DNA of 64,000 nucleotides from Acheta domesticus (Eukaryota; Arthropoda; Insecta; Orthoptera; Gryllidae). The stretch lies in the NCBI GenBank assembly GCA_031308135.1, contig JAHLJT010000631.1:8189286-8253285 (forward strand), in the 5' to 3' direction. Positions 46,884-58,200 of the stretch are shown piece by piece; position 1 is the first letter of the stretch; the number at the start of each line of letters is the position of its first letter. The notes under the pieces are model-generated. The model searched no databases, was not told the DNA's origin, and was given only the letters and a program-made list of their open reading frames with translations. Made by a program: the position numbers and the translations under genes.

Positions 46884-47779
46884 CAGTGTTGCTAGATGTA
46901 CCGCATTTTGCATTTTATACCGCATTATTAACACCTAATCCGCAATAAGCAATGAGGATGCCAAAAAAAATCTGCATTTTCATGATAGTGGATTAAAATC
47001 CTTTTTTTTTCCATTTCCTCAGCTATTACAACGATCGTTAGATGTCCCGCTGACTATGGTTGACAAAGTTTGAATGTTCAAAATGCTTTCTTTCTCTATT
47101 CGATTAAAGTAGAAAGCAATAAAACACCAATCATTAAGGCTTTATCCAATTGCCGTATTCGAAAATTGATGACCAAGCACCAAGGTGTTGTCGTGAACTC
47201 CGTCCTTTAGTGTTTTACTGTTAGAGATTCAGAAGAATGTGCGCAGATAAATTTCTTTCCCCACACGTCATATACAGTTTTTACTGTTTTTTGACAAACA
47301 AACAACTAAATAAATAAATAAAGACAAATAGATGCCAACAAGTTGGTTTGTCGTTTTCGAATACGCCAAATAAGAATACGGATCGTCGTTCAGATTCTTA
47401 CTGCGTTTATTCAAGCCGGAGAAATGATGCACTTCGCGGGATATTGAAATTAAAAATGTTGAAATTACGTGACTCAGCTTCATATTAAACTGAGATTAAA
47501 AATAAATTGAAAGTACATTTATAACAAAAGTACTGATATTTTATATTTTTAATTTCTTGGGTGAATCGAGAACATTATATAGAGTTAGAACAAACAGAAC
47601 AAATATAGTGAGACTTCCGCATTTATTTAATTAATAAAACGGAATTCTATGTCGATATATGAATTATTGATGTTTTCCCCTATTTTTAAATTGTATTAGT
47701 AAAACCGCATTCATTAGAAGAAATCCACATTTTTGAACTTAAAACTTCGCAATCTGAAGTTTCACATCTGGCAACATTG
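46884..47779. mobile_element. hAT-type non-autonomous element (896 bp)
   Basis: Inverted ends CAGTGTTGCTAGATGT and (reversed) CAATGTTGCCAGATGT, 14 of 16 alike. They are flanked by the 8-bp sequences cttcggac (46876-46883) and cttctgac (47780-47787), seven of eight alike. Eight-base duplications and CAGTGTTGCC-like ends are typical of hAT elements. No transposase ORF was found. A dispersed short repeat with a (TAAA)n tail sits inside at 47256-47322. Confidence 0.7.
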
Positions 47780-47958
47780 CTTCTGACCCAATAAGCAGCA
47801 CGGAGTAGGGATGAGATCTCACACAATCAGCCGTTTCCCACTCACTACAGTTTTCGGCCATTACTTTTATTGTTTGGGCGTTAATAGTAATTTTACAAAT
47901 ATCATGTCTCTATTTCGGTGTAATTTTAAATAATTTATGATTAATTTGCAGGGCTGTA

Positions 47959-48264
47959 ATGAAAAACGTCGAAGCCATCATTTTAAATGGCAAATTTCGA
48001 GGTGAGAATATATTACTGCCACGGATCCCTATTATACCCACAGATGTGCCAATTCAATTTAAACGTCTTCCATTTCCGTTAAGATTGGCATTTGCGATGA
48101 CTATCGATAAGACTCAAGGCCAAACGATGTCTGTTTGTGGCTTATTTTATAGCACACCATGTTTTTCACACGGTCAATTGTACGTGGCATGCTCTCGAGT
48201 GGGCGAACCATCCAGTTTATTTCTGTTAGCTAAAGTTGGAATAACAAAAAATAAATTACAATAA
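47959..48264 (+). pseudogene. Helitron/Pif1-type helicase, C-terminal remnant
   Basis: About 101 residues cover the last motifs of the helicase half of a Rep-helicase: F-A-M-T-I-D-K-T-Q-G-Q-T-M (motif V region) and G-Q-L-Y-V-A-C-S-R-V (motif VI), ending F-L-L-A-K-V-G-I-T-K-N and a stop. The conserved N-K-L-P-F-P-L-like segment appears as F-K-R-L-P-F-P-L. Rep nuclease and helicase motifs I-IV are absent. A typical full protein would exceed 1300 residues. Domesticated Pif1 is unlikely given the missing Walker motifs. Confidence 0.8.
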
Positions 48265-49175
48265 ATTAAAAATATAAATGTTTGGTATTGTGTTATTTTT
48301 GTATTCCATCATCGTTCACAGGGCTCCATGCCTCTTCAACTCGTATTTACCACATCCTCCAACACTGACAATAAGTTAGTCATTTTTTTTCTACGAAAAT
48401 AATCCTAGGAATCGTCTCCTGTATTATTTCAGTAGTATACCTTTGGGTTCCGGCTCTCACACGCAACCAATCTTTATAAATGAGGGCTCTAAAGAAACAG
48501 AATTTCACGGAGACTTGGCGAATTCCATTTTGACTTTAAAAATATGGATGATTTCTTTAAAAAATACGCATAGAAATATCCATGTAATATGCAACCCGCA
48601 TCACATGTCAACCTATATCGGCAAATAACTCGTAAACAAAGCGTTTTAGAGCCTTAAAAAGTAAAATTTTGAGGCCAAAGGCCTCAAAGAAACGTTTTTT
48701 CGCATCATAATCTACAAGATGAGACATTCTCCGATCCATTCAAGTAATTTTCGGTTCCTCGCTTCAATACTATCAAGACCACCTCAATATTTCAGTCCTT
48801 CCTGCTGGTAGCAATTTTTGTGGCGACACGCTTAGAAGGCTTAGATTCGACAATCTTTATTTACGCTTTCTGTTAACACCGTAGTTTGTCCAGTCTGACG
48901 AGGTTTATTTGCATAATCATTAATTCAAGATTTGCTCTCCAGCAACAACTAGAAGTACTATTATAGTTCCTTGATACCTATACCTATGAAGATTGTTTCT
49001 TATGCGTGTAGTGAAACTATTCAATTAACGTTTTTAATGGTCTATAAGTGCTGTGTACTTAATTGTGGAGGGATGTGGGTATTCAGTGAAGAGTGAAAAC
49101 TGTGTTTGTGTTTTACCTGTACCAATTTTTTCGTTATAATTCGATGAAATTTTCAAGTCAACGGGTTCAGACACG
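48265..49175. other. Stretch without a gene
   Basis: A small hairpin GAGGCC-aaa-GGCCTC sits at about 48671. No coding sequence was recognised. Confidence 0.4.
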
Positions 49176-49540
49176 TAGCTTTCTCAAAAGTAAAAAGCTA
49201 ATATTTTTGTTACTATCACGAAAAACGAAAACCTAATTGACAAAGAATATTGACTAATTACTTTAAATGTCTTTAACTAAGTGTTGGGAATTATTCCAAG
49301 CCACTTCTCCATGATATTGAATATTTATTGAAAAAATCTTTTACACATTAATTGCATTGTTTATTTTTATTTGTAATTGTGTTAGTACATTGCAAGTTAC
49401 CTTTATAGATTTTAAACAAATAAACACGTTTCGTTAACTACTTTCCCTCTTAGAATGAAAATAGAAGGATAGGGATGAGTGTGGGGTCGAACATGCGAGA
49501 GTTCTCGCACGGGTACGCAGAGGTAGTGGGAGAAAACTTG
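49176..49540 (+). repeat. Paralogous segment, copy 1 (empty site)
   Basis: This roughly 365-bp segment recurs at 50157-50375 plus 51540-51645. Shared pieces include gctttctcaa, gaatt-ttccaag, atattgaat, aattgcattgtt, GTACATT, acctttatag, ggatagggat and acatgcgagagttctcgcac. Here the site holding the solo LTR in copy 2 is unoccupied (gttagtacattgc). Confidence 0.75.
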
Positions 49541-50156
49541 TGCTATGGCACAACACAAAGGACAAACATTTTAAAGTAGCTAAAGTAAAATAGCTTGAAA
49601 TAAATGGAAAAAAATTAAATCAATTTAAAAAAATTAAATTATAGAAAGAATAGTGCAAGTCACCCGACAACAGCCAACGATCGCAGTCCAAACGCATGAT
49701 TTAAATGTTGGCGGTATCTGGAAGTATGTACACCAACGCCCAGCTGCAAACTCATATTGTAAATAAAACACCGTTTGATATTAAACTCAAGGTGTCGGTT
49801 CGTTAAGATATTAAAAATGCAAACATCGTTTGAGCAACATTCCCATGTACCGAAGTGGGCTTACTAATGCCTACTAAATTGTTTCTAATGCTATCAAATG
49901 GTATTTAGTACTCAAAGGTGAAAACATTAGTTTTATTTTTTTGGCTCTGAATTGTTTTTCTTGAGGTACGTAAGGACGCAGAAAATAATTCAATACTTTT
50001 TAGTAAACAAATAATTTTTCAATTTTCTCACTCCAGCAAGCTGGCACCCTGACTCTCCAAAACCCACTCTGTTCTTCATAACAATCAAGGAAAGTTAAAT
50101 TATATTGCAATGAGTAGGTCTGTTCTTGCCCGATCCGGTATTTTCGCACTACTTTA
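49541..50156. other. Spacer between the two paralogous segments
   Basis: No gene or element end was recognised. Confidence 0.4.
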
Positions 50157-50375
50157 CTTGGCTTTCTCAAGACTAAAATCATTTTCTATTATTTGACTAT
50201 GAAGGAAAGCGAAAAGCTAACTCTCAAGGAAGTTTGAAACATTTCTTCAAATGTTGTTTGTAAAGAAGTATGAATTGTTCCAAGAACATCTCTCTATAAT
50301 GTTGAATAAACTTTAATTGAAAATTTGTTTCAAACATCAATTGCATTGTTATTTTGTTTCTTATTCTGTAAGTAC

Positions 50376-51535
50376 TGTAACACCCCGCACCCTCTCTCAT
50401 CGAGTTCGGCGGGATGACCTCAGGGCGTGACCCGACTCACCTGTGGATTTCTGTCTGCACTCATATGTTGCCTCATACGCCCGGCTGAAATTTGGGCAGG
50501 ACGCATGCGTGACTGGGCATTTTCATCCATTAGGCAGTGAAACACTCTTTCAGACTTTCTGAATTTAATTAAAACAAAAAAAGTAATTAACGGGGTGAAG
50601 CCTCCTACAATTAGTAACAATATCTTAACCTAACTTACAACTAACTTAGCTTAAAGGCCGACCCTTCTGGGTCATTGCCCGGGCGTTCCGCCCCTCCAGG
50701 CGCGGCATCGGTCCGTTGGTCGGGCGGCGGAACGGCAGCGATGTAGGCGGCGCGCGGCTGGCGTTTGCGGCCGCTGCGGTGGCGGCGGCTGCGGTGGCGG
50801 CGGCGGAAGCGAGGAAGCGCCGCCCTAATGCGTCCTTCAGCGGCGGCCGGCCCTCAGGCCACGTCCGGACGCTCCTTCGTCCATTCAGGTCCCCACACTC
50901 ATACAGTGTTCCGACTCTCCCTTCAGGCGACACATGAGCGGGTGGCGAAGTGACGGCGATGCGTTGCCGGCGGCGGTCTGGCGCCTCGCGGCGATGGCGT
51001 GGCCTCTCTTTCCCCCCCGGAAAGCTCAACTTCACGCTAGCGTCGTCAACATCAGAACGGCCGAACCTCTCGCTGCAAACGCCCACATCGGAAAGCTCGA
51101 ACCTCTCGCTGAAGTCGCCAACATCAGAATGACCGAATCTCACCCACGCAACTACCTCCCTCGCTCGCGAGATCACGTGTCTCGCCCCCGCCTAGTTCTC
51201 GTCTATTGGCGCAACCGAATTGCGCGATGCGTGCCGGCCAATTGCCGTGGGGTAGCGACGGTTGAAAATCGTCTTCGAGTGGGCGGTCTACGTCACTGCA
51301 ATTTCCGAGAAGACGCGGGGTGTGCGCTGACACAGCGCGGCGGAAATACCCAGGGCGTCGAACGGTTTTTGAACAAAGGGAACCGCGCTCAGCGGCGGCC
51401 TGCTTGCCCCTCGCGCCGCTCAGGTAGCGAAAAAAATGCGCGTTTCTAGACATCACGTTTTCCAGTACTCCCAGTTAAATAAACTATTATTTTCGCACAC
51501 GCCGAAATCGTTACGTGCGCGACCGTCCCATTACA
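50376..51535 (+). mobile_element. Solo LTR, 1160 bp, GC-rich, GTAC target duplication
   Basis: The unit begins TGTAACACC and ends CCCATTACA, so the ends are inverted TGTAA/TTACA, and the 4-bp GTAC appears on both sides (50372-50375 and 51536-51539). Copy 1 of the flanking segment shows the undisturbed site. No internal gag-pol is present, so this is the product of recombination between two LTRs. It is CpG-rich, with an AATAAA at 51478-51483 near the 3' side fitting an R-U5 layout. Orientation follows from that signal. A Ty3/gypsy origin is plausible but not shown. Confidence 0.8.
51036..51143. repeat. Three exact-length 36-bp tandem repeats in the LTR
   Basis: Three 36-bp units begin GCTAGCGTCG, GCTGCAAACG and GCTGAAGTCG, each ending near cgaa-ctc. 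Because 36 is a multiple of three they remain open on both strands (minus: S-D-V-G... E-R-F). Possibly enhancer repeats in U3. Confidence 0.85.
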
Positions 51536-51631
51536 GTACATTAGTAGTTCCTCTCCTTTATGGAACCTATAGACAAATGGATAGGGAAAGAGTGGGATTT
51601 AACATGCGAGAGTTCTCGCACGGGTACGCTA

Positions 51632-51683
51632 GTATATATATACATATACATATATATATATATACACACACACACACACTCTA
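51632..51683. repeat. (TA)n(CA)n microsatellite
   Basis: Alternating TA/CA runs at the right end of paralogous copy 2. Confidence 0.9.
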
Positions 51684-51889
51684 GACAACGGTTGATTTGA
51701 CATGTCACGCTTCAGAAATCGAATAACAGAGTTGAAAAATTGTTTAAAAGATGCAGTTAGGGAAAACACAGACAAGTCCTGTCTATTTATCTGCATTGGT
51801 TCTATTCGTGAGTAGAAGTACTTCAAATGATTTTCAATAAAGAATCTACACTCTTCAATGTTTTTTCCTGCAACATCACATTCATCAAA

Positions 51890-51975
51890 TTAAAATCCCC
51901 CTCTGGGGATCGAACTCGGTGTCTTCCTTATTAAAGATCTCAACCCGAAGGTGCTTTAACCAGCCGTCAAAACGT
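51890..51975 (-). repeat. tRNA-related (SINE-like) fragment
   Basis: On the minus strand, gctggttaaagcacctt resembles the second half of a tRNA D-arm and gagttcgatccccag resembles a B box, about 40 bp apart. The acceptor stem and anticodon arm do not fold well, so a tRNA-derived SINE or decayed tRNA is more likely than a working tRNA gene. Confidence 0.3.
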
Positions 51976-52119
51976 AATTGTATCAGTTCTATCATTAGGA
52001 AGCCGGTAATTGTCAACATCCGAAAAACATGTATTTCGAAAAACATGACCAAGAAAGGCAGCGGTGAATGGCTTACTCCACATAATTTATCCGATGATCG
52101 GCATTTGGAAAATAACTAC

Positions 52120-52154
52120 TGCGAGAAAGTATGTGCCATTCTATAGCACCACTA
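52120..52154 (+). mobile_element. Isolated HINE 3' end
   Basis: gagaaagtatgtgccattct and atagcaccactag match the family 3' end, followed by TTT. The preceding sequence is not HINE body. Confidence 0.6.
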
Positions 52155-52189
52155 GTTTATTTATATATTTACCCTCCCATATTACACAC

Positions 52190-52916
52190 GTGCAGAAAAT
52201 TTAAAGAAAAAAATTGGAGCGGTTTTTGAGAAGATTTTTTTTTGTAAATTTGAATCGCAATTTACGCAAAAACTACTCGTTTTTCCAAAAAAGGGTTCAT
52301 GACCTTATTTGAAGTGCTAATTTTGTACAACCGACTTTGTCTGAGGCAAAAATCTCTATCTTCAATTTTGCAGTTTTTAAACAGTTTTTTGCAATTTTCG
52401 AAAAATTGGACCTATCAACGAAAATGATACCTACGCCATTCCCTTCGGCATTCTTCGCACTATTCAACAACAAAATATAATCAAAATATTTGGAGCCATT
52501 TTCTTTTAACTTTGAAAATCTCAAAATGGGCTTCATGTAAAGTACCCTCAAATACTAAAATATCAGTTTCAAATTCCAGAGGCCTGGAGACGAGTAAAAA
52601 CGATCGGGGAATATCAATTTTGAAGAAAATCGGCCGAACGGTTTAGGCGCTAGCGTTGACCACAGACGGACAGACGGTCTGACGGACGTTTTGCCGTCAA
52701 TCGATTTTGCAGTATGAAGAATCAACAAATCATGGATTTTGACTACACCACGAGATAGAGGATGTTTTTTTCTAAATTTAGCAACAGGTTTTATCCGCTT
52801 TTTTGTCACTAGACCCTTGCTATAAGAGTTTTTCTGGCGAAAATCCCCCGTTTTCCGCCGCACGATTACATAACGTTCTCTTCTTACGAAGTATTCGTAA
52901 GGCGAGAAAGTAAAAA
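52190..52916 (-). mobile_element. HINE copy H, 3'-truncated
   Basis: On the minus strand it starts at 52916 with TTTTTACTTTCTCGCC, then has gataaaacctgttgctaaat, the tccgtctgtccg tract, and gtttaggcgctagcgttgac reversed as in other copies. The 3' end is missing. Confidence 0.65.
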
Positions 52917-55104
52917 GGACTTGAGGTTAAATGTATGGCTTAATTAGAATTGTAAAAGATGAAAAATCGTTACTGGATAATAAGAATATCATATTGCCTG
53001 ATTTTATTTCCCATAAGTGAAGTAATTTCATGCCTTCATTGAGCAAAACTCTCTAGCATTTCAATAATATTAAAGAAGTTGATACCCATCAAAATTCAAT
53101 CACTCATCACAAATTGAAAGTAGCAAGTTTGACTTTAAAAAGATAGTCATATTGGATAGAGAAGCAAGAAAATTTTGTAATATTAGAATACAAGACCTTC
53201 TACTTAAGACACAAAACACCACAAACACTGTACACATTGGTGTGTGCACAGAGAGGCCAGGGTCCCCTGTCAACATTTTGAAAGGGACCCATAGGCTTAA
53301 GTAATAAAAAAAATATTCCAATAAATATGTCAAATTTCTAATAAAACAACATAAAGATAGCTTTGAAAACATACAGTAATTATGATAAACAAATGAACAC
53401 ATCAGTCCATCAATGTAGCTGTATTGAGAACCCTAAAAATGTGTTAAAAGAACTTAAATCAACCCAAAACTGCTAAAAATATCAAAAAATGTATGAAACT
53501 CTCCAAAAAACGGTGATCAGGTGTTGATTCCTCTACAACCATCCAAAAATATATTCAAAACTTCAAAAATTGACTCAAAGTTGTTGTAAAAGGCTGTATA
53601 TGCATTAAAAATGTTAATGGAGAAGGGTGGATGGTTGGCTCCTCTCTCATTTTAGGCTGCACATGCCTTTGACGGTACAGAAATGCAACATTTACCACTG
53701 AGTATGATAATATTTCAATAAAACCTATGAATTCTTCAATTTAATAATTTCAACATGCCATGTTACTTGTGCTTTAGTAGACGATTCACTGACTTGTTTT
53801 AAGTCTCATTGTTACATACTGTGGTGACGCAGATCCTGATAACCAAGACTGATACTCATAATCAAGATTAAATGAAATTATATGATTTCGTCAGCTCCAA
53901 AGATGAAGTATATTTTTTTAATAACATGGTGCGTGTTCAAACTTGCCTTGTCCCGACTTCTGCACACACACCCCTCAGAGCACCAGGTCATAAATAGTCT
54001 GCTAGGACCCACCTCACCCAAGCGACACGGCGAAGATGTACAAATCTTCGTGTATACAACAATTGCTTATGACCAACACACCTCACCTCACTCCACTCTA
54101 GCAGAGTGTAATTTTTAAACAAATACAACGCTTGCATCAGAATACTCTTTTGCAAATGCTAAATAACAATTAATCAGCTCAGACTCACACATGCTCGCAG
54201 CTGCACTTCTCAGTTTGTGTAAATATTGTAAGACAAAGAGAGAGAGTATGATGGAAATTTCTACTTCTAGGATCTTCCAGAAGCAAAGTGTGATTGGTGA
54301 AGAAATTTTTAAGACGAAGCCCACAATTAAATGTTAGAGACAGGGAATCGAGGCTTCAAGAAGATGAGGGGATGAGCACAGAGAAATTAGGTATGCTTAG
54401 CAGACCATGTACGCGTAGGTCGCCGGGTTGCTGAGTAGCGCCCGGACAAGAGAGAAAGCCGGGCGATTAGGGACTGGCTTACTAGACTGATTAGGTGTAG
54501 GTCGCCAAGTTGCTAAGTAGCACCCAGGTGAGAAACTTATACATCACCTGACTGCTGTGGAGTGCCCAGACGATTGAAGCACTTGCTTACTAGACCACAA
54601 TGCATGTGAATTGTGTTCGTGCAATGTGTGGAGCAATGTGTGAATTGTGTTCGTGCACCAGTGGAGGCGTGTGCTCTTAATCACAGAGGGTTCACAAGAA
54701 TTAGAATCTTAAAACCACACCATTGTGTAAATTGGGAAAATCTATAAACATTATATTCTACTACACTTTCTACGCAGTTTGTTAATTTTGAGAAAATTGT
54801 ACATTAGAGAGTATGAGGTTAATAGTTTTTGAAGCTACAGAAACCTCCAAACAATTCCAAGCAATTGTTGTTGTGGCAATGAATGTTACTGAACATATCA
54901 AAGATAAATACATTCAGTATTACTAAGCATGTTGTTGGCCAATATGCAACAAAAAGATAAATTTCACTACCTTTCCATTTTCTCAATTCTCTACTGATTT
55001 TCACAGTTGTCAAATCTTTTAGATTTTATAAGAAGTTATATATGTTTTCTCAGAATGAGGCTGTCAATAAAAAAAATTACAAAAATTTCAAATCAACAAA
55101 GACT
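52917..55104. other. Intergenic, with a degenerate GC-rich tandem repeat at 54405-54660
   Basis: Two diverged units sharing gtaggtcgcc-ggttgct-agtagc-ccc and cttgcttactagac lie at 54409-54600, followed by a duplicated gtgtgaattgtgttcgtgca (54603-54655). No coding sequence was supported. Confidence 0.45.
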
Positions 55105-55110
55105 TTTATT
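55105..55110 (-). terminator. Polyadenylation signal of the Bora gene
   Basis: AATAAA on the minus strand (TTTATT on plus) about 140 bp after the stop codon. Confidence 0.6.
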
Positions 55111-55249
55111 CATTCTTTCAATCAATATAACATAAGAATGGTATTAACGTTTCTACATTCCATTTTAACAATTATAAAATCAGTCCTCATAGCAAAACCA
55201 TCACTTTTATGGCTTAAATAATATTATATACATTGTTAAAAAAAACATG

Positions 55250-58200
55250 TTATGAACTGTCATACCCATTATCTTGTGAAGGGATAGATGAGATGCTCAT
55301 ATCTAATGTTTCACTGAAAAGCAACTTACGTCTTCGAGATAACGAGGAATTTAAATTGACATCATCAATTTCTGATTGATCCTACAAAAGATATCCAGTC
55401 GCAATTAATTATGGCAAAAAATATTTAACTCTAACAAAGAGCATTTGGAAAGTGTACATACCTGAATGAAGGTTTGAAAGGGTTTCAAAACTTCTTCAAC
55501 ATCTTTTGGTAGAATACTTGGGAATGATACATCTGTTTGTGATGTGGCTAAAAAAAAAATCACAAATGTAAGGTATGAAATTTATCTTCTAAGCAAAAAA
55601 TTGGTTATTAACAATTCAATATAATGTCTAATACTTTAAAGTCTACTAGACTAATTATTTTGTAATTACCACTTGAGATTCCACTGTCACATGAAATTCC
55701 ATTAACATGACAAGTACATTGCATATTTTCTATGCTATCTCTTTTTAACTCAATATTTGTGTTCACTTGTTGAAAGGAATGAACAATAGGAGACAAACCA
55801 ATTGGAGACATTATGCTAGAACGACCCAATGGAGTTCCAAAACTGCGAATTATTGTATTTTTTGGAGTGTGTATCTGTAAAACAAACTTTCTTTACTTGC
55901 ATTCCTTTCAGAAACATTCAAATTAAAAATACTGAATGAAAAAGTAGACGAAATTAAAGTAATGGACAAAATCATACCGTAGATGAGAGTAAATTTTTGT
56001 ACAAGCTGAAACATGGGCTACTACAATGAAGATCTTCTTGAATTGTAGAAGTAATCTTCTCTGTATTTGTCAAACTCTTTTCTGTGTTCATTAAATCAGA
56101 ATCAGTCTCATCATCTTCCTGAAAGTTAATGGACACTCCAAGTAAAGTTATTCTAGATCAGTAAACATAGAAAACTATGAAGCAAATTCATTAATATTGC
56201 ATTATGTCATATATGTCAAAGTTTCCAAGAGAAAGGATCATAAACATGCACAATTTAAGCGCTAGTCAAATTTACATTTAATCTTGCCCTAACTAAAAAG
56301 AACTGAGATATAACAATTCTTTCTTATTACACCAAAACAATTATCTTCACCTACCTTCTCTATTTGATAATTTTCACAAAGGGAATCAAACGGTGACAAA
56401 ACTTCGAAGGGAACAGTTAATTCTGTCTGAGTCCAAGCTGTAAATTCAAGGCACACTAATTTTACTTTTCTTTACTGTCAGAAGAAGTCACACATGAAGT
56501 AGCTGTCCAAAATAAATTGCTCAAATATATTTGTTTCATTGTTCTATTTCTCAATAAATTAAAAAAAAACATAATTCTGCTACAAAAATTTGTTCATAAA
56601 ATTATAACCCTTTGCCTTCCAATCAGACCAAACCCATTCACATAATGTTCAACACACACCCATATGTACCCCACCCCCACAATCTACAAATACACTGCCG
56701 TCACACAATCAAAATTCAAAATTATCAAAATTTTCTCAAAAACGGCTTCTAAGATTTACATTAAACACAATTACAGCAAAGAGTATTTTTTAAATATGGT
56801 ATAGGTTCATTTTTCACTACCTTCTGACCTATCAAAACCTCCAGAATATGGAAAATTATAAAAGTGAATTTTTTTCATCCTGTTCTACATGATCAATATA
56901 GAAGCTACAGATTTCCATCACAATGCAATTTATTTTTCAATATTAGATCTTTAAATTATTTCATGTGCAGTTTTTTCATCTTTAAATTATTTCATGTGCA
57001 AAATTTGGGTAGATTTTACGTCAAATTGTGATAACTTAAAAAAGTTTACGAAAGATTTTCTCAACATCATCTCCAATTTGTTTAAATTTTTTGTAATTGT
57101 ATAACCTAATGCATTTTACGGGCACAAATGCTTCAAATTATCTCTTCTCAACTTGAATGAAATCTCACAATTTTTCAAGTGTTCTCAAAAATTCTGCTGA
57201 CACATAATGTGAGTACTCCACATAGAATTGATTGTAACATCTTGGACTACACTAATGGGAATGAGAAAGTCCTACCAATAAGAATGGCTTCCGGTACCTC
57301 AAGAGAGAAATATTTTTTCATGTCAAGATTTTAACTTGTGATAAAGGAAATGGGAAAGAATAGCAGAAGATAATTGTTGCAGATCATGTTTTTGTTCATG
57401 TAAACGTTTGGCATCCCATTTACTGATTTTACATCATTACGAAAAGTTTGCACAATGTTGTAGTACCCCTAATTTTAATTATGTGCCATGTTATTTTCTC
57501 AAAAGTTTTGTATTTGTAACTGGAAAATTAAGTGTGCAGCACTTACAGTAATGAATAGGTTCTGGGGCAAAAGGATACACATAACTAACATAATGAAAAC
57601 AAATAGCAAATTTAGTATTTATTTAGTAAAAAAAAGAAGTAAAAACCGTATGTGACGTATGAGGGAGAAGATCATCTGTGCAAGTTTTCTTGACTTCCAG
57701 AATCCCTTCCCAACATTTTAACTATAAATAGATGACAGATGAATAAAGTTTTAAAAAATTAATAATAGTAATAAATACAATTTTAAAAAGTCCAAGATTA
57801 GCAACATTTGATAATTAGACATTTTTGTTCCCGAGTAATAGAAAACTTATACGCAATGATAAACAAACTGCAGATTTGATTTTTCTCCATTGTTAGTAAA
57901 ATAGTAACTTACCCTCAGAACTCAACAAAACATGTGTATAGACAAGCTACATTTATGTCCAGGAGTAAAACAAGGGGTCATCTCAGCATTTGCTCAATGG
58001 ATTAGGGAAACAGGACTAAAACCTGATTAAGATGGGAGGGGGGGGGGGGGTAATTGACCCGGAAGCTGAAGTACATTACTTGTTACAGGTGTATTAAGTC
58101 TTTTTTAAAAATTATACAATATAAATGTAAACTAATTCATTATATATCATTATTTTGTTAAAATAAACATTATTATTCTCTTTGATGATCAGTACAGTCT

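Larger units (their letters stand above)
50157..51645 (+). repeat. Paralogous segment, copy 2 (filled site)
   Basis: The left half is 50157-50375 and the right half 51540-51645, separated by the solo LTR. The inverted motif GCGAGA-gt-TCTCGC near 51605 is identical in copy 1 near 49495. It ends against a (TA)n(CA)n microsatellite. Confidence 0.75.

Noticed and set aside
50646..51176. 176-codon minus-strand ORF with repeated S-D-V-G and Ala-rich segments
   Set aside because: It lies wholly inside the solo LTR. Its length comes from high G+C and the 36-bp triplicate, and it resembles no protein family.
51890..51975. Functional tRNA gene
   Set aside because: Only box-like pieces match; acceptor and anticodon stems do not pair, so it is listed as a SINE-like fragment.
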